A DNA stretch of 64,000 nucleotides, taken from Trichoplax sp. H2. Lineage: Eukaryota > Placozoa > Uniplacotomia > Trichoplacea. The position numbers and the translations under genes were made by a program. The stretch spans positions 806,001 to 870,000 of the forward strand of contig NOWV01000008.1 in assembly GCA_003344405.1 (NCBI GenBank), written 5' to 3'. The notes beneath the pieces were generated by a model. That model was not told the DNA's origin, did no database searches, and worked only from the letters and a program-made list of their open reading frames with translations. Below, piece by piece: positions 11,050 through 22,000 of this stretch. Position 1 is the stretch's first letter, and every line of letters starts with the position of its first letter.

Positions 11050-14000
11050 CTGCAGTATAATTTTCGAGTATAATATTTCAATACATCAATTACAAAAATG
11101 ATCATTAACTGCATAAAAGATATCTTGTAATACTAACAAGCCTGTTATTTGAATGTCTGATAGCGTACAAAAAGATTGCCAATCTTATCAAACGATAAAT
11201 GCTGGAAGAATCAGTTTTGGTCACTCTTGATTCGATAGCCGCTGCGATATCACTAAGAGTGATGTATAATGTACTTTATTGAGGTAAATGATCAGGATTG
11301 CTACCTTAAAAGCGTAAGAAGACAATGAAAAGGCGGAAAGCGTCTATTTAACAGGGAAATAGTGACAAAAACGGATAGAAATTGATTTCTAAGTTGCTCA
11401 ACTTGTAAAAGGAACTGAGTACGATAGTTAACTGTTTGAACTTTTATACTTGGTTACGGTAACAAACTAAAGCTTGAATTATTAATAGAAGAGCAGTCGC
11501 CAGCGATGCGTAATTATTACTAGTCAGTTTATTAAATAGATTATAAATTGTATTCAAACAAATGGCTTTTAATAATTTTTATTACGTCTAAGTTTTATGT
11601 TGTTCACAGTATGCAGTGTGATTTTATTGGTTAAAACTAAACGGATTATTGACTAGGGTTAACACCCGTAGTGCGTTATTGTACCGATTAGAACACCTAA
11701 CGGCCACAATTGCCTGTTAATGCTCTAAATTCATTTGATCTCAATTTTTAGTGCTATAATAAGCTAGGCAAGATCAAAACATTTGATTTTATGAATGTTA
11801 TATATGTACATGATATAGAACAATTACTAAATGACTGTTTGTTAATGCTATTGTGATCACATTTGTAAATGTATTTGAATGGTCTACGGTCAAATGCAGT
11901 AGCTTAATAAAATTGATCTAAATTTTCCGTTAGTTAGTTTTACTTGACTGCCACGAATTTGAAATATTTCTACTTTCTACCGGTAGCCTCATGCATAATT
12001 CTACTAATTGGAACTATCTTAATTATCAGAATCTATTTGTTATTGGAATAGATACGAAATTCAGTCATCCATTTTTGCCCACTATCACTATAAACTAATG
12101 TGGTACTACATTGTTTGCGTGAATACTGATTGCGTAGCGTATCAATATATAGCAAAGTTATGAGAACGACAGAATTATAGCTGTTATACTGTTCTACTGC
12201 AACAGAATATAAATACGGATGGGTTTCTTAATTTACCTTTTTAAATTTTAGGAGCTTCTAATGTTAAAAATGTCAATTTTTGTCTTGTAGCTCGAATGGA
12301 TGAATTATTTTGTTATCATCTCGATCGGTAATTCTCATACGTTTGAAGTCCTTGCAAATAATTAAATAAAATCAAAGATACAGTAGTGCCGTACATTATT
12401 ATTATCATATTTAAAGCGATAAGAGCCTATTTCCATGACAATATCTTAATGATGTTATAAGATATAACAATAACGTTAATTGTTGATGTATTTTTTATCT
12501 GAATATACAGTGATTCGATAAAATTTATCATAGTTGCTAATGAGTAAGTTCTAAGAATTAATTCTTGTCATTATGTTCTATTTAAGATCTTATTTTACAA
12601 TTTGATGGGAAATTTATAACATTACTTTACTTACACTAGTACAACTGATTCTAATTACATTACTAGGCTTAAAGAACGAGCTAGGAAATGCAAAATATAA
12701 ACGTTTCCGGAGTATCCTGGTATATTTCAACTTCTAATAGTTATAAATGAAAGCAGTTTGGTATAAGATCAGGTCGTAATTGGATCGTTATCGTAGATGA
12801 TAGCAACTAGATATTCTGCTGAATTACATTAACGCATTTATTTTCATAAATTTGAAAAGTTTAACGCCTGATGATTTAAGAACAACATTATTCGATCAGA
12901 CAATCTAAAAAAACAATTATCGTTTCATCTTAGTTAAAGTATCATGCATTATTTAAATGGTCAATATGAACCTGGTGAAAGCTACTAACAGTAAGTAAAC
13001 ACTTATTTTTATATTGTTTGCTATAACTTCCAACAATCCAATATTTATGTTGATATCTCATGTTGACTTACATTATCTCAATATTTTAAGATCATAAGTT
13101 AGACGTCACTAATCAGATTTCATTCACGGACAATACACTCAACATATTGTTGACTAATTTCAAGCTCGATCGTACACCATTCATCATATAAGGATTGCAT
13201 TGGTCTGTATTTTTATGAATAATTTCAAAGGAACCTATCGGTAGATTTCCATGATTTATAAATTAGGAACAGGTCATACAAAGTTACTATCAATTCTTCA
13301 AGTAAATTGCATAGAATATTTATTTCGTCCAATATAGTATTTGTTCAGTCTAACTGTGGAGACCTATTGATGTTTTTTGATTGATAAGATAATTTTGCCA
13401 AATTTATTGAAAGAATTTATTAACTACTGCAGGATCAACAATGACTAATGCAAGATAAAGATTTCGATTTCATGACGATAGAGCTATCTTACATTGTTTC
13501 ATCATTTCATTATCTCAGAACTGAGAGAGGTCGCTGACTATAGACAAGATTGTCTATATTCAGATGATGGTAATAATTACTATGTTTGTAAAAGAGAATA
13601 ATATTGAACCACCATCGAAACCATTGCTTCATTAGGTTTCCCAGGGGAGTTGGCTTTACGATAGGCTATACACTTATACTATATTTTTCAATGCGGAACC
13701 TCAGACTACTAAATGATAATCAGATTGCACCACATAATGTGGACGATCCTTCAAAATTTTGATTTCATAGCGTTAAGGATAAAATGTGAGATTGACGTAC
13801 ACATGATAGTCAACAGGTCATGTGGTCGAAAGAACAATGCAAGTAAATTTATAGCAATAACTCCCTACGATTTAATCAAATAATTAGTTATTACAGTATC
13901 ATGCATTCTTATATAAAACTCATACGCACAATAATTTGAAGCTTTCATTCAGTTAAATTTCAATAATATTTACTAGCATATTGTAATTACAATAACTGCG

Positions 14001-14064
14001 GTAAAAACATTGGAAAATAGTTAATATGAATGTTATTACATTGACATGAAATACACATTGAACT
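11050..14064. other. intergenic, 3 kb upstream of ALAD and downstream of the pseudouridine synthase
   Basis: AT-rich, with no frame that combines length, splice sites and recognisable motifs. It should contain the ALAD promoter (right of 11049 on the minus strand) and the 3' UTR of the pseudouridine synthase (left of 14065). Confidence 0.5.
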
Positions 14065-16316
14065 TTAGCTAATTTTTGGAGATTTTAGTTGAAGCATTTC
14101 AAGAGTTTGCATAAATTCATATGAAGGAGATGCTACTATACCGAGATTTGTAATTTTACCACTTGCTGGCCATTTTGAAATAGTTACTTTTCTAAGATGT
14201 AAATGCATTTTCAAAGTGTTAGTATTTCCACCAATTAAATTCAAGGCTTGGCCTATTTTAGGGCTGACAACCTATGGCAGAAAATATGAACAGGAGCTAT
14301 TTGAAAGGAAAAGATTAAACGAAATAATAATTTCGAGTAGCTCTTACTTGATTACGACCGATTTTTTTCGAAGAGTATTGATGATCACCTAATACAGGGC
14401 AACCAAGCGCATCTGCTGCATGCACACGTATTTGTTTTTTATAGTACGTTTTAGTTTCAAATTCTATCAGTGCGCAGCCTATTTCACTTTTAGAGAGGAC
14501 CTTATAGTTTGTAGAAGCAAGCCTGACCCTACCGCCATATTTGTATGCTATTTCCTAAGAGAAAGGTAAGATTGGTATATTAAAGAATCATCAAGAGCTT
14601 CATTACATAATAATGTAGTCTTACGTAACATCATATCATAACATATCTTAGTATTCATTCCCTACAAGTGAAACAACAAACGAACTATACAGTTAATAAC
14701 CTGCTTTGATGCACCTTCATCTTGCAGTTTTAGTTTTACCTATAATTGAAGCAAAGTTTGATTTGCTTAAGCAGTCTTGGTAAGCGTACGCTTATTTTTT
14801 TCCTTAAATCATTACTGAACAGTTGAAGTATTTAATGATAACTGCATAATCTTTTACTGGCACAGATATTTAAATGCACACAATTATATAAAATTGAAAC
14901 CAACCCTTTTCAATGTTTTATCTTCTACTATTGGTATATCGATAGTTCCTAACAGTAAAAAATGTTATTTTTAGTATAATTTTCTAACGGATGAGAAATT
15001 GGGGTATACTTTCCGATTTAGAAATTCAGATACTAATTTGTAGTATTATAAATGGAAAAAGGGCATTTAAAATCACACTGAGTTAGTAATTCAGTGAAAC
15101 CTTTAATTGCTTTGGGAATGCCCACGGTGATAGCCCTGAAGAAAAAAAGATAAGAATTAAAAGGTAGAACTAGAAGTAATAATTGGAAGGTAATAATGAA
15201 GTAGATAACGCGAAATAGTCACTTTTAAGGCTTTAAAATGCCTATACAAAAGTAATTTAAATCATATATAGTTACCAATATCGCTGATAGATTTTACCAT
15301 TTATGAAGGATTTCTGAATTCTTTCGCTTACTTCTTTGTCTCTATTGAATATGTGCAGATATATAGATGTATATATTAGAAAGTCAATTAAGAGTAAGGA
15401 AGGATACGACAAAATTTAATTTTATAATTAATTTTTACTTCGAGCCAATAAGAATTCCGGTACAATTCCTATTCAGTCGAGGGAAAAAGAAATTTTATCA
15501 TGTTTAATTTAACCTTATTGAAATGTACTGTATCTAGTGAATACTAACAGTATCGAATCGGATTTAAGTATATTAATGATAAAAAGTTATAGAATGAGCC
15601 AATCTATTGCAATCATTAGTATGAAGAACTGATACGATACTCCTTAAAATATATATATATTACGGACCATACAAAACATGAATATAACAACTATAAGAAA
15701 ATTTGCATGCGTACCTATCCAAGACATGAGAAGGGTATACTGGTTGGCTATCATCATCGAGATTTAATTCTCTATAGATAGAATGACAGTTATATCCGAT
15801 ACCAGGATTATCTAAATGCATGAAGAACGTTAGATGTTAGCAAGCATGAAGTTGAGACCATTCTGTTATCATCAATGTTAGTTTCTTGGCAGTGTTACAA
15901 ACGACAGGAAATCATGCTGTAGTTAATACGATTACCATGACTTGCTATACCATAAGGCTTGTTAATTGCAATGACATTGTCTATTGAGGATGATAAAGAA
16001 AGAATATGGTTAAGACGAAAATTTATGATGGTTGTATGTTTATTGCAAAGTTGTTTAATTCAATGCAGTAGTGAGAAATTTTTGTTCAAAATTTGTAGCC
16101 AAGCTGTAAGAATATAAAGTCATTGCGGTACTGAGATACGCAGTAAGATTTTGATATGATGTAGGTTACTTCCATGCATAGGCATTATTCTAAAAGATTT
16201 CAATTGGAGAACTTACAGCTATTGACTAGCAGCGTATCTGCTGTCACAACTGGTACCCTTGACGCCGAAGAAAGAGTTCGATAGAACTGGGCCCAAAATA
16301 CTCGTATATTCGCCAT
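14065..16316 (-). CDS. mitochondrial RluA-family pseudouridine synthase (RPUSD3/RPUSD4-like)
   Basis: Predicted to convert uridine to pseudouridine in, or to bind, mitochondrial RNA. Ten minus-strand exons join in phase: 16217-16316, 15936-15980, 15715-15811, 15439-15468, 15276-15341, 15101-15135, 14905-14948, 14701-14739, 14348-14554 and 14065-14271. The product is 289 aa. The N-terminus (MANIRVFWAQFYRTLSSASR) is Arg-rich and lacks acids, like a mitochondrial targeting peptide. Then come NVIAINKPYGIASHG (motif I), SHVLDRNCTGILIG (motif II with the catalytic Asp), YWAITVGIP, GTIDIPIVED, GCALIEFETKTYYKKQIRVH and LGCPVLGDHQYSSKKIG, and a C-terminal MHLHLRKVTI. Odd: the usual HRLD is HVLD, and the usual TGRxHQxR reads TYYKKQIR. 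GCAL and CPVLGDHxYS favour RPUSD3, but retention of the Asp recalls RPUSD4, so I give no symbol. Confidence 0.88.
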
Positions 16317-16559
16317 CAGAGTCGGTTTCTAGCTTGAATTTTGATGTCGATAACAGCTGTAGCACTGATATAATAAAATTTGAATACAGCAGCTAGAGCG
16401 TAAGGAATCAATCAATTAACATTATAACCTCCTAGACAGCAATGCAAGCTGCACTACTTTGAGCTGCAGGACCTTGCGATAATTTTACATTCATAGTTGC
16501 ATACAAGTTCTATTCAACACAGTAAGTGACTGTCATGACGGTTAGTTTAATTTTACTGT

Positions 16560-16739
16560 ATGTGTGTTCGTGGACCGGCATTACGATCTCACAAACAGGC
16601 AAGGATTGAAGACCTATTACAAGCAGCAAATACTGTACTACTGCACCGATCATTAGCTAGCCTTCCTTCCTACTCATCCACTCTATTACCTTTGGTATTC
16701 GTAGCAGAAATGGATACGGACGTGTCAATAAGCGTTTGA
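16560..16739 (+). CDS. candidate small ORF, 59 aa, unknown
   Basis: An ATG-to-TGA open frame of 59 residues starting MCVRGPALRSHKQ, with a Leu/Ser-rich middle (SLASLPSYSSTLLPLVFVAE). It lies 244 bp upstream of the pseudouridine synthase start, on the opposite strand, within a stretch of higher GC than its surroundings. I recognise no family. Its length is unusual for chance in AT-rich DNA, but the local base composition lowers stop frequency. It may be a small gene, a 5' exon, or part of a repeat element. Confidence 0.2.
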   Translation: MCVRGPALRSHKQARIEDLLQAANTVLLHRSLASLPSYSSTLLPLVFVAEMDTDVSISV

Positions 16740-16982
16740 AATTTCTATAGCCTGCAAAATATACTCTCGTTCAAGTCTTACGCTTTAGCTTTTTATTTCA
16801 CGTACAATAATTTGGAAATTCAGTGATCTTCCTCATCACTTTGCCTTAATGGCTTACCTGGCGTGTTTTGCTTGTGCCACCGTTGAAGCCGAGCAACGTC
16901 TACAGTATTGGTCTATCGCGATCTCTGGCCAAGACCGTAGCTTACACAGGCTTTGTATTAAGATCTACAGTCCAATGAGAAC

Positions 16983-17030
16983 AGTACATACTGTACAACA
17001 TGGTACTGTGCACTGTACAGGACCATGTTG
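16983..17030. repeat. hairpin-forming TACTGTAC-type repeat
   Basis: GTACATACTGTAC words are followed by a perfect 9-bp inverted repeat, CAACATGGT (16996-17004) and ACCATGTTG (17022-17030). The 17-base loop is itself made of ACTGTGCACTGTAC-type words. It belongs to the same composition family as the clusters at 4241-4398 and 17293-17364. Confidence 0.7.
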
Positions 17031-17129
17031 ATAACACAGTACTGTGCAGCCTCGTGCCTCAAGCAGCTTTAGGCAAAACTGTAGTACGCTTACAGTACAC
17101 TAGCCCCAAAATGCAAATATAATACATTC

Positions 17130-17210
17130 ATTGACTGTACTCAGTCATGGACTACTAAATGATTTAGTAGTGCACGACGAAGTAATTTAGCAGTCCATGG
17201 CTCAGTCAAT
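17130..17210. repeat. 81-bp inverted repeat, MITE-like hairpin
   Basis: ATTGACTG at 17130-17137 pairs with CAGTCAAT at 17203-17210. ATGGACTACTAAAT (17147-17160) pairs with ATTTAGCAGTCCAT (17185-17198) with one mismatch. An inner perfect hairpin CTACTAAAT/ATTTAGTAG sits in the left half. The arms differ by a 5-bp length change between the two blocks. The structure resembles a small hairpin element; target-site duplications were not established. Confidence 0.7.
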
Positions 17211-17292
17211 TTTAGCCATAAGACTTCTAAAATAGAAAAGAAAAATGCTTCCAAATCCCTGCTACAGCTACAGTACATGACAGTATCTTCCA

Positions 17293-17364
17293 GTAGTACT
17301 GTAGCGTACTGTACAGTACTGTACAGTACTGTACTGTACAGTACGTACAGTACAGTACAGTACA
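17293..17364. repeat. TACTGTAC palindromic repeat cluster
   Basis: About 70 bp of tandem GTACAGTACTGTAC words, self-complementary over most of the length. Same motif as 4241-4398. It opens spurious frames on both strands. Confidence 0.9.
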
Positions 17365-18082
17365 CTCTGTTCAGCAGAGGGTTTGGTCCGACCACCAGAC
17401 GGACAGAAGTCAATCAATTGCCAAGCTGCCTCTTCCTGCTGGTGCGGTCTAGCCAGGTAAAACTAAGTAAAATGACCAGCAAATAGTTTCTATTTTCAGT
17501 AGTAAACAACAGTTGGATGTCCCCATGGTGATCCTGGACACAAGATCATACTACTGATCTGTGGTATACCGATACATCGACAGTACAGTTTGCCTGGAAA
17601 TGGATTGGCTTCATTAACTGTAAGAGGAACACCGACAAGATTTTACATCATCAACCAAGAACAGACGTTCAATATACTGTGCTTTAGTCATAAATGTGCC
17701 ATAGATTACTCCGCTGCACTCGTAGCTGCAGTATACTGTAATCTCAATGAACAGGAATCAATTAAAATAGTATTAAAAAGAAAGTATACGCGTGTTTATA
17801 AAGTCTTTCACTTGGGATACTAGATCTCGGTAAATTATACGTCAATTACTTCCAGTAAGTACTAGTTAGGATGTATATGCTATGCAATCATGAATGCCGT
17901 TGAACCTGATAGTACAGTATAGTCAGTTCTCTTGAATCATACTAATCTTTCATGTAATTCAATCGCGATTGTTGTTCACTGGCTCTACAATATGTTGTTG
18001 GTAGCCTTAATAATGATGCATTATAATTGCTACAAGTTAGATATCATCAGCATACCTATCGAATCAACCTATAATTGCTAGG
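17365..18082. other. spacer upstream of the first PH-like gene
   Basis: Left part (to about 17500) is GC-richer and looks like the end of the repeat island. The remainder should hold the promoter and 5' UTR of the gene starting at 18083. An open plus-strand frame at 17590-17823 begins with TTG, has no recognisable domain, and is probably chance or 5' sequence. Confidence 0.4.
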
Positions 18083-19030
18083 ATGGAAGTGATCAAATCG
18101 CAGCCAAGCTGGAGTGGTACTTTTGGTGGGCGTGATGTAATCAGAAAAGCTGAGATTGATGTCGATGCATATGTGAAGCACACGGTATCGTTATCGTTAA
18201 GGTGGTCTTTTGTACCATTTTGCGGTTGCATCTTTTGTCAGCCTTGTCGTTATTGCTGTTGGGCTGAAGATGAAGCTCGAATTCAAGCCAATGCTATCAG
18301 CTTAATCTTATATGAGCAAGAGTTAGAATTAACCTTGAAGAGTCATAAAATACGATGCCCCTGCGTTGGAGCAGCCCCACCGCCGCGTCCTTACACAATA
18401 TATGGTACTGTATTTGCGTTATCTAAATTGCAGTACTACAATACTTCATAATTATCACTATCTTTTGCGGGACTTTTATCTATGGTATATTATTTATAGA
18501 ATTAGTGCTAAGAATGCGTACTGTACTCATAATAACAGCATTTATATACTCGTATACTGTACTTATACATGGGACTCAAGCAAGATCCAAAATCTCCTGA
18601 TACAAGTTGCAACTATAATTAATTAAGCTAACTAATATGGTAGCGAGATATATGTACAGTATTGAGACCTACGGGTAAATATATACGATCACATTCTTGC
18701 ATTTCGATAAATCTAGAAATGTGCGATCTTTACAACGGCTTTCTTGAATATACTAATTTGTCATTGATTATATTTTTTATAAACTAAATAGCAACATGTG
18801 GAATAGTTCCCGATGTAACCACTACTGTCCCATTGTCTCAAATTCAAAAAATAGCTTTAACTGAATTTCAAGGAATCGAATTGCTACAATTTGTTTATAC
18901 AACTGGACAATCATCACGACCAAATCAACCTGCGCCATGTGCTAGTATCACTGTTAGATGCGTGAAAAATGCAAAAAGTTTTAGAGATGCGGTATTACAA
19001 CAACAAAGGATGATTTCCGAAAAAAAGTAG
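18083..19030 (+). CDS. small Cys-rich PH-like domain protein, paralog 1
   Basis: Two exons, 18083-18404 and 18792-19030, join in phase 1 to give 186 aa. No signal peptide is obvious. A central hydrophobic, Cys-rich segment (WSFVPFCGCIFCQPCRYCCW) is followed by a strand-like block AISLILYEQELELTL. Exon 2 holds TTVPLSQIQKIALTEFQG and ITVRCVKNAKSFRDAV. The pattern of two beta strands, a short Cys-rich turn, then 'PLSxIQ' and a terminal helix resembles bacterial-type PH (bPH2) domains. That similarity is from memory of the fold's motif rhythm and is inference. The Cys-rich hydrophobic segment may be a membrane anchor or lipidation site. A paralog with the same intron position and phase lies at 26987-27986 on the same strand. 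Function unknown. Confidence 0.8.
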
Positions 19031-22000
19031 TAGATGTTTAGGCGAAGTTAAACAGATACTAAGAAGTAACATTTATTGTAAAAAAAATTCGATAATTGAA
19101 TGGGTATCGTCTGGATATGCTTATAGCAATTTTGAATGTCTTGAAGATAAATTATAGTATTTTGTGATAGTACCATAGGAGTGTTAATTGTCACGTATGA
19201 TTACTAACACTGCATATGAGTACAATCCTATACATTTCATTTCTGCTAGGAAAACGCCTTATTTTATAGCCATTAATAGGATTTTTAACATTGGTTAAAG
19301 TGCAGAATTTATGGATAAAGTTTATTTTAAAAATAAATATTTAGAATATTACATATGTTTCAACTAGCGTGCATATCAGTGCAAGTGCATCATTCTACAC
19401 GATTTTTAGAAGATTCAAGATAATGTAGTTTACTCCTATGTAAACTTTGTAAAGTTTCTATTTCATTTTAAAATAGGTAAATTAATATTTGATTCGCTAG
19501 TTCTACAAGTGACATAGTCCATTAAATTGCGCTTTGAAATTTTATGCAAGTATGATATTAAATAACGGTGAACAAAAAATATACCTACCTTTGAGCTAAA
19601 ATAGGTATTACAAACCGAGGTTTGCCACAATGAAATTATAACTACGATCGTTTCGTTGAGCTTCTCTTTTCAACATTGACATACAGTACATCTCAAATAC
19701 AAACGATCTCTAATCTGTCGGTATTTGCAATAACTACGCTCCTCTCTTAGAGTAAACTCTAAAGCCCAAATTTATTAGCTAATTAATTAATATACAGTGC
19801 ATAATACAGCTACGCAAGTATCGACTATCATTACTAAGATGTCGGTATGAAAACATACTGTTATCCCTAAAAATATGTATGAAATTTTAGATAAGAGTTT
19901 TACCTATGTTTAGCAAGCTACACTTTCTATTGAAATAAGATAACATTCTCTATAAAAAATCGCTTCGTGATAAGAATCTATCTCAATAACTAGAGATCGA
20001 AGTACAGCATTAAGGAGTAACACGTTATTCAATATCAGTTCTTCTATGTATAAATCTTATGGGATATAGGAACTCATATATTATTATATATAGACGAATA
20101 TGATAAGGCAGAAACTGGCAGTGCACGTGATCGATATAGTCTATAAAGGATATACTTATAATTTTATAAAATTTTGAATAATATCTTAACTTTTAGTACT
20201 GCAATTATCCCAGATAAAATTTGTTCATTAGTATTACTTACCTAGAGATAACTATTCTCGTTCGATTACCCTCCTAAACAAATGCAAGCTATGGAGGTGA
20301 ATCTTAGTCTCGATGCTTTCACAATTTCCTATAAGTAGAAATAACTAGTCATGAAGATTTATTAGATTAATCTGAATTGGTTGATGGATGTGTCAGTTAC
20401 ATATGTTTCAAACCAGAATTTCTTTTAAAATATCTTTGAAAATTCCTGCATCCTTATGCTCTTTTTCAATAAAGCTATGTGAATTAAGTATTGCTAGTGT
20501 CGTGCATATAGAAATGAAGATAACAAATCTGGCGAATTATGATTTAATTATTGAAGATCCTGCAAGATATGATGTAGTTATCTAGTATTATTTACAGTAC
20601 ATGTTATACACTCTAACTTAGTACTGTTACGAATACGCACGGATATCATCCTGCTGTACAACATAAGATAGTATAACTGTATTGGCACTTGTTATCATAA
20701 GAGAACTATATCCAGGCAGGTGATCTGATTCATCGGTAACCAACCAGTAGCCGAAAGACTACATACTTATAACTGTCCACATCATACAATCGGTCATTCA
20801 ACAGTTCTAGTGTCAAGAGATACTCTCTAAGTAGCGAAGTTCTTGAGATATCTATTGTGGAGAACATTAGTGGTACATAACCTCTTACATTGCTAAGAGT
20901 AATTCTAATTCTATTTGGATAGAAGATAATAAACGTAACTTGTAGAGATTACACGAATAATACTTCATCCCTGAGTCTTTACCGGAGTACCTCAACGTCA
21001 AGTCACATATACGTATATTCATCAAGGGCTACATTTATAACATACGATCGAAAAAATTTTAATCTAACTTATAGATTAGCAAGTTGTTTGGGACTTAAGA
21101 TTTAGACATGGATAATTATTGCTGCTATCGTAGCGTGCAATTATATTTACCATCAAGTTATGACATCCAATATAGCAATTTGACCATCAAAAGGCCCGTC
21201 ATAATTTCAGCTGGCTATGATTGTTTGAGCAGTTCGATGTCATTCTTAGCGAATTATTTACAAAATACCTTTATGATGGTATAATTACAATGGAAAAGCC
21301 GATTTGATTGATATAACGAAGTAAATGTAAAAGGAATATCACTCTATAATTGAATTTAAATCGAGATGTTAGCCTGATTAATATCAGCAGTAAGACTCTT
21401 TTAAAAATATATAAATTAGTACAGTACAATTCAACTTTCAGCGGATACACAAGTTAAAAATGTACTTTAATCTAATCTTAAATTATAGAGAACTAATATT
21501 GCCGTAATTATCTGTTTCAGTAGATAAACCGCGAACTAAGAGGTAGACAATTCATTTACTGTATAGAGTATCTAATTTTACACATGTTCATGTACATTTA
21601 CTACTTTGGTTACTGTCTCCTTAGCTGTGATTTATAACGAACAGTTTCTCAATAAGTATGGATTATTGCATAATCGTAGTAGCAAGATTATAAATCTTCA
21701 CTGTCATTTAAATGCTGATATTTTATGATGACATTGTTTGAGACAATATAAAATGAGACAAAATACGGTACACATATGTTAACATATAAACATACAAATA
21801 ATAATAAAAAAAAAAATATGAAAATGAATTTATATTGTTTTTAATGGTCATTAAGAAACGAAATTGAGCAGGTGATATTGATCTCATTGATAAATGAATA
21901 TGGTTGCAGCTGAGAGTATCATTAAAACTACATATAATATAGGCGTTAGGTATCGCATTTTGTTAGATGCTGAAGCACTTTGTATTCATTTTATAACAAT

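Noticed and set aside
16060-16115. Possible extra exon of the pseudouridine synthase (WLQILNKNFSLLH)
   Set aside because: It has no GT donor and runs into a stop. Direct joining of 16217-16316 to 15936-15980 is in phase and aligns better.
17141-17486. Open frames over the second TACTGTAC cluster
   Set aside because: Same cause as at 4168-4554: repeat-driven, low-complexity translation.
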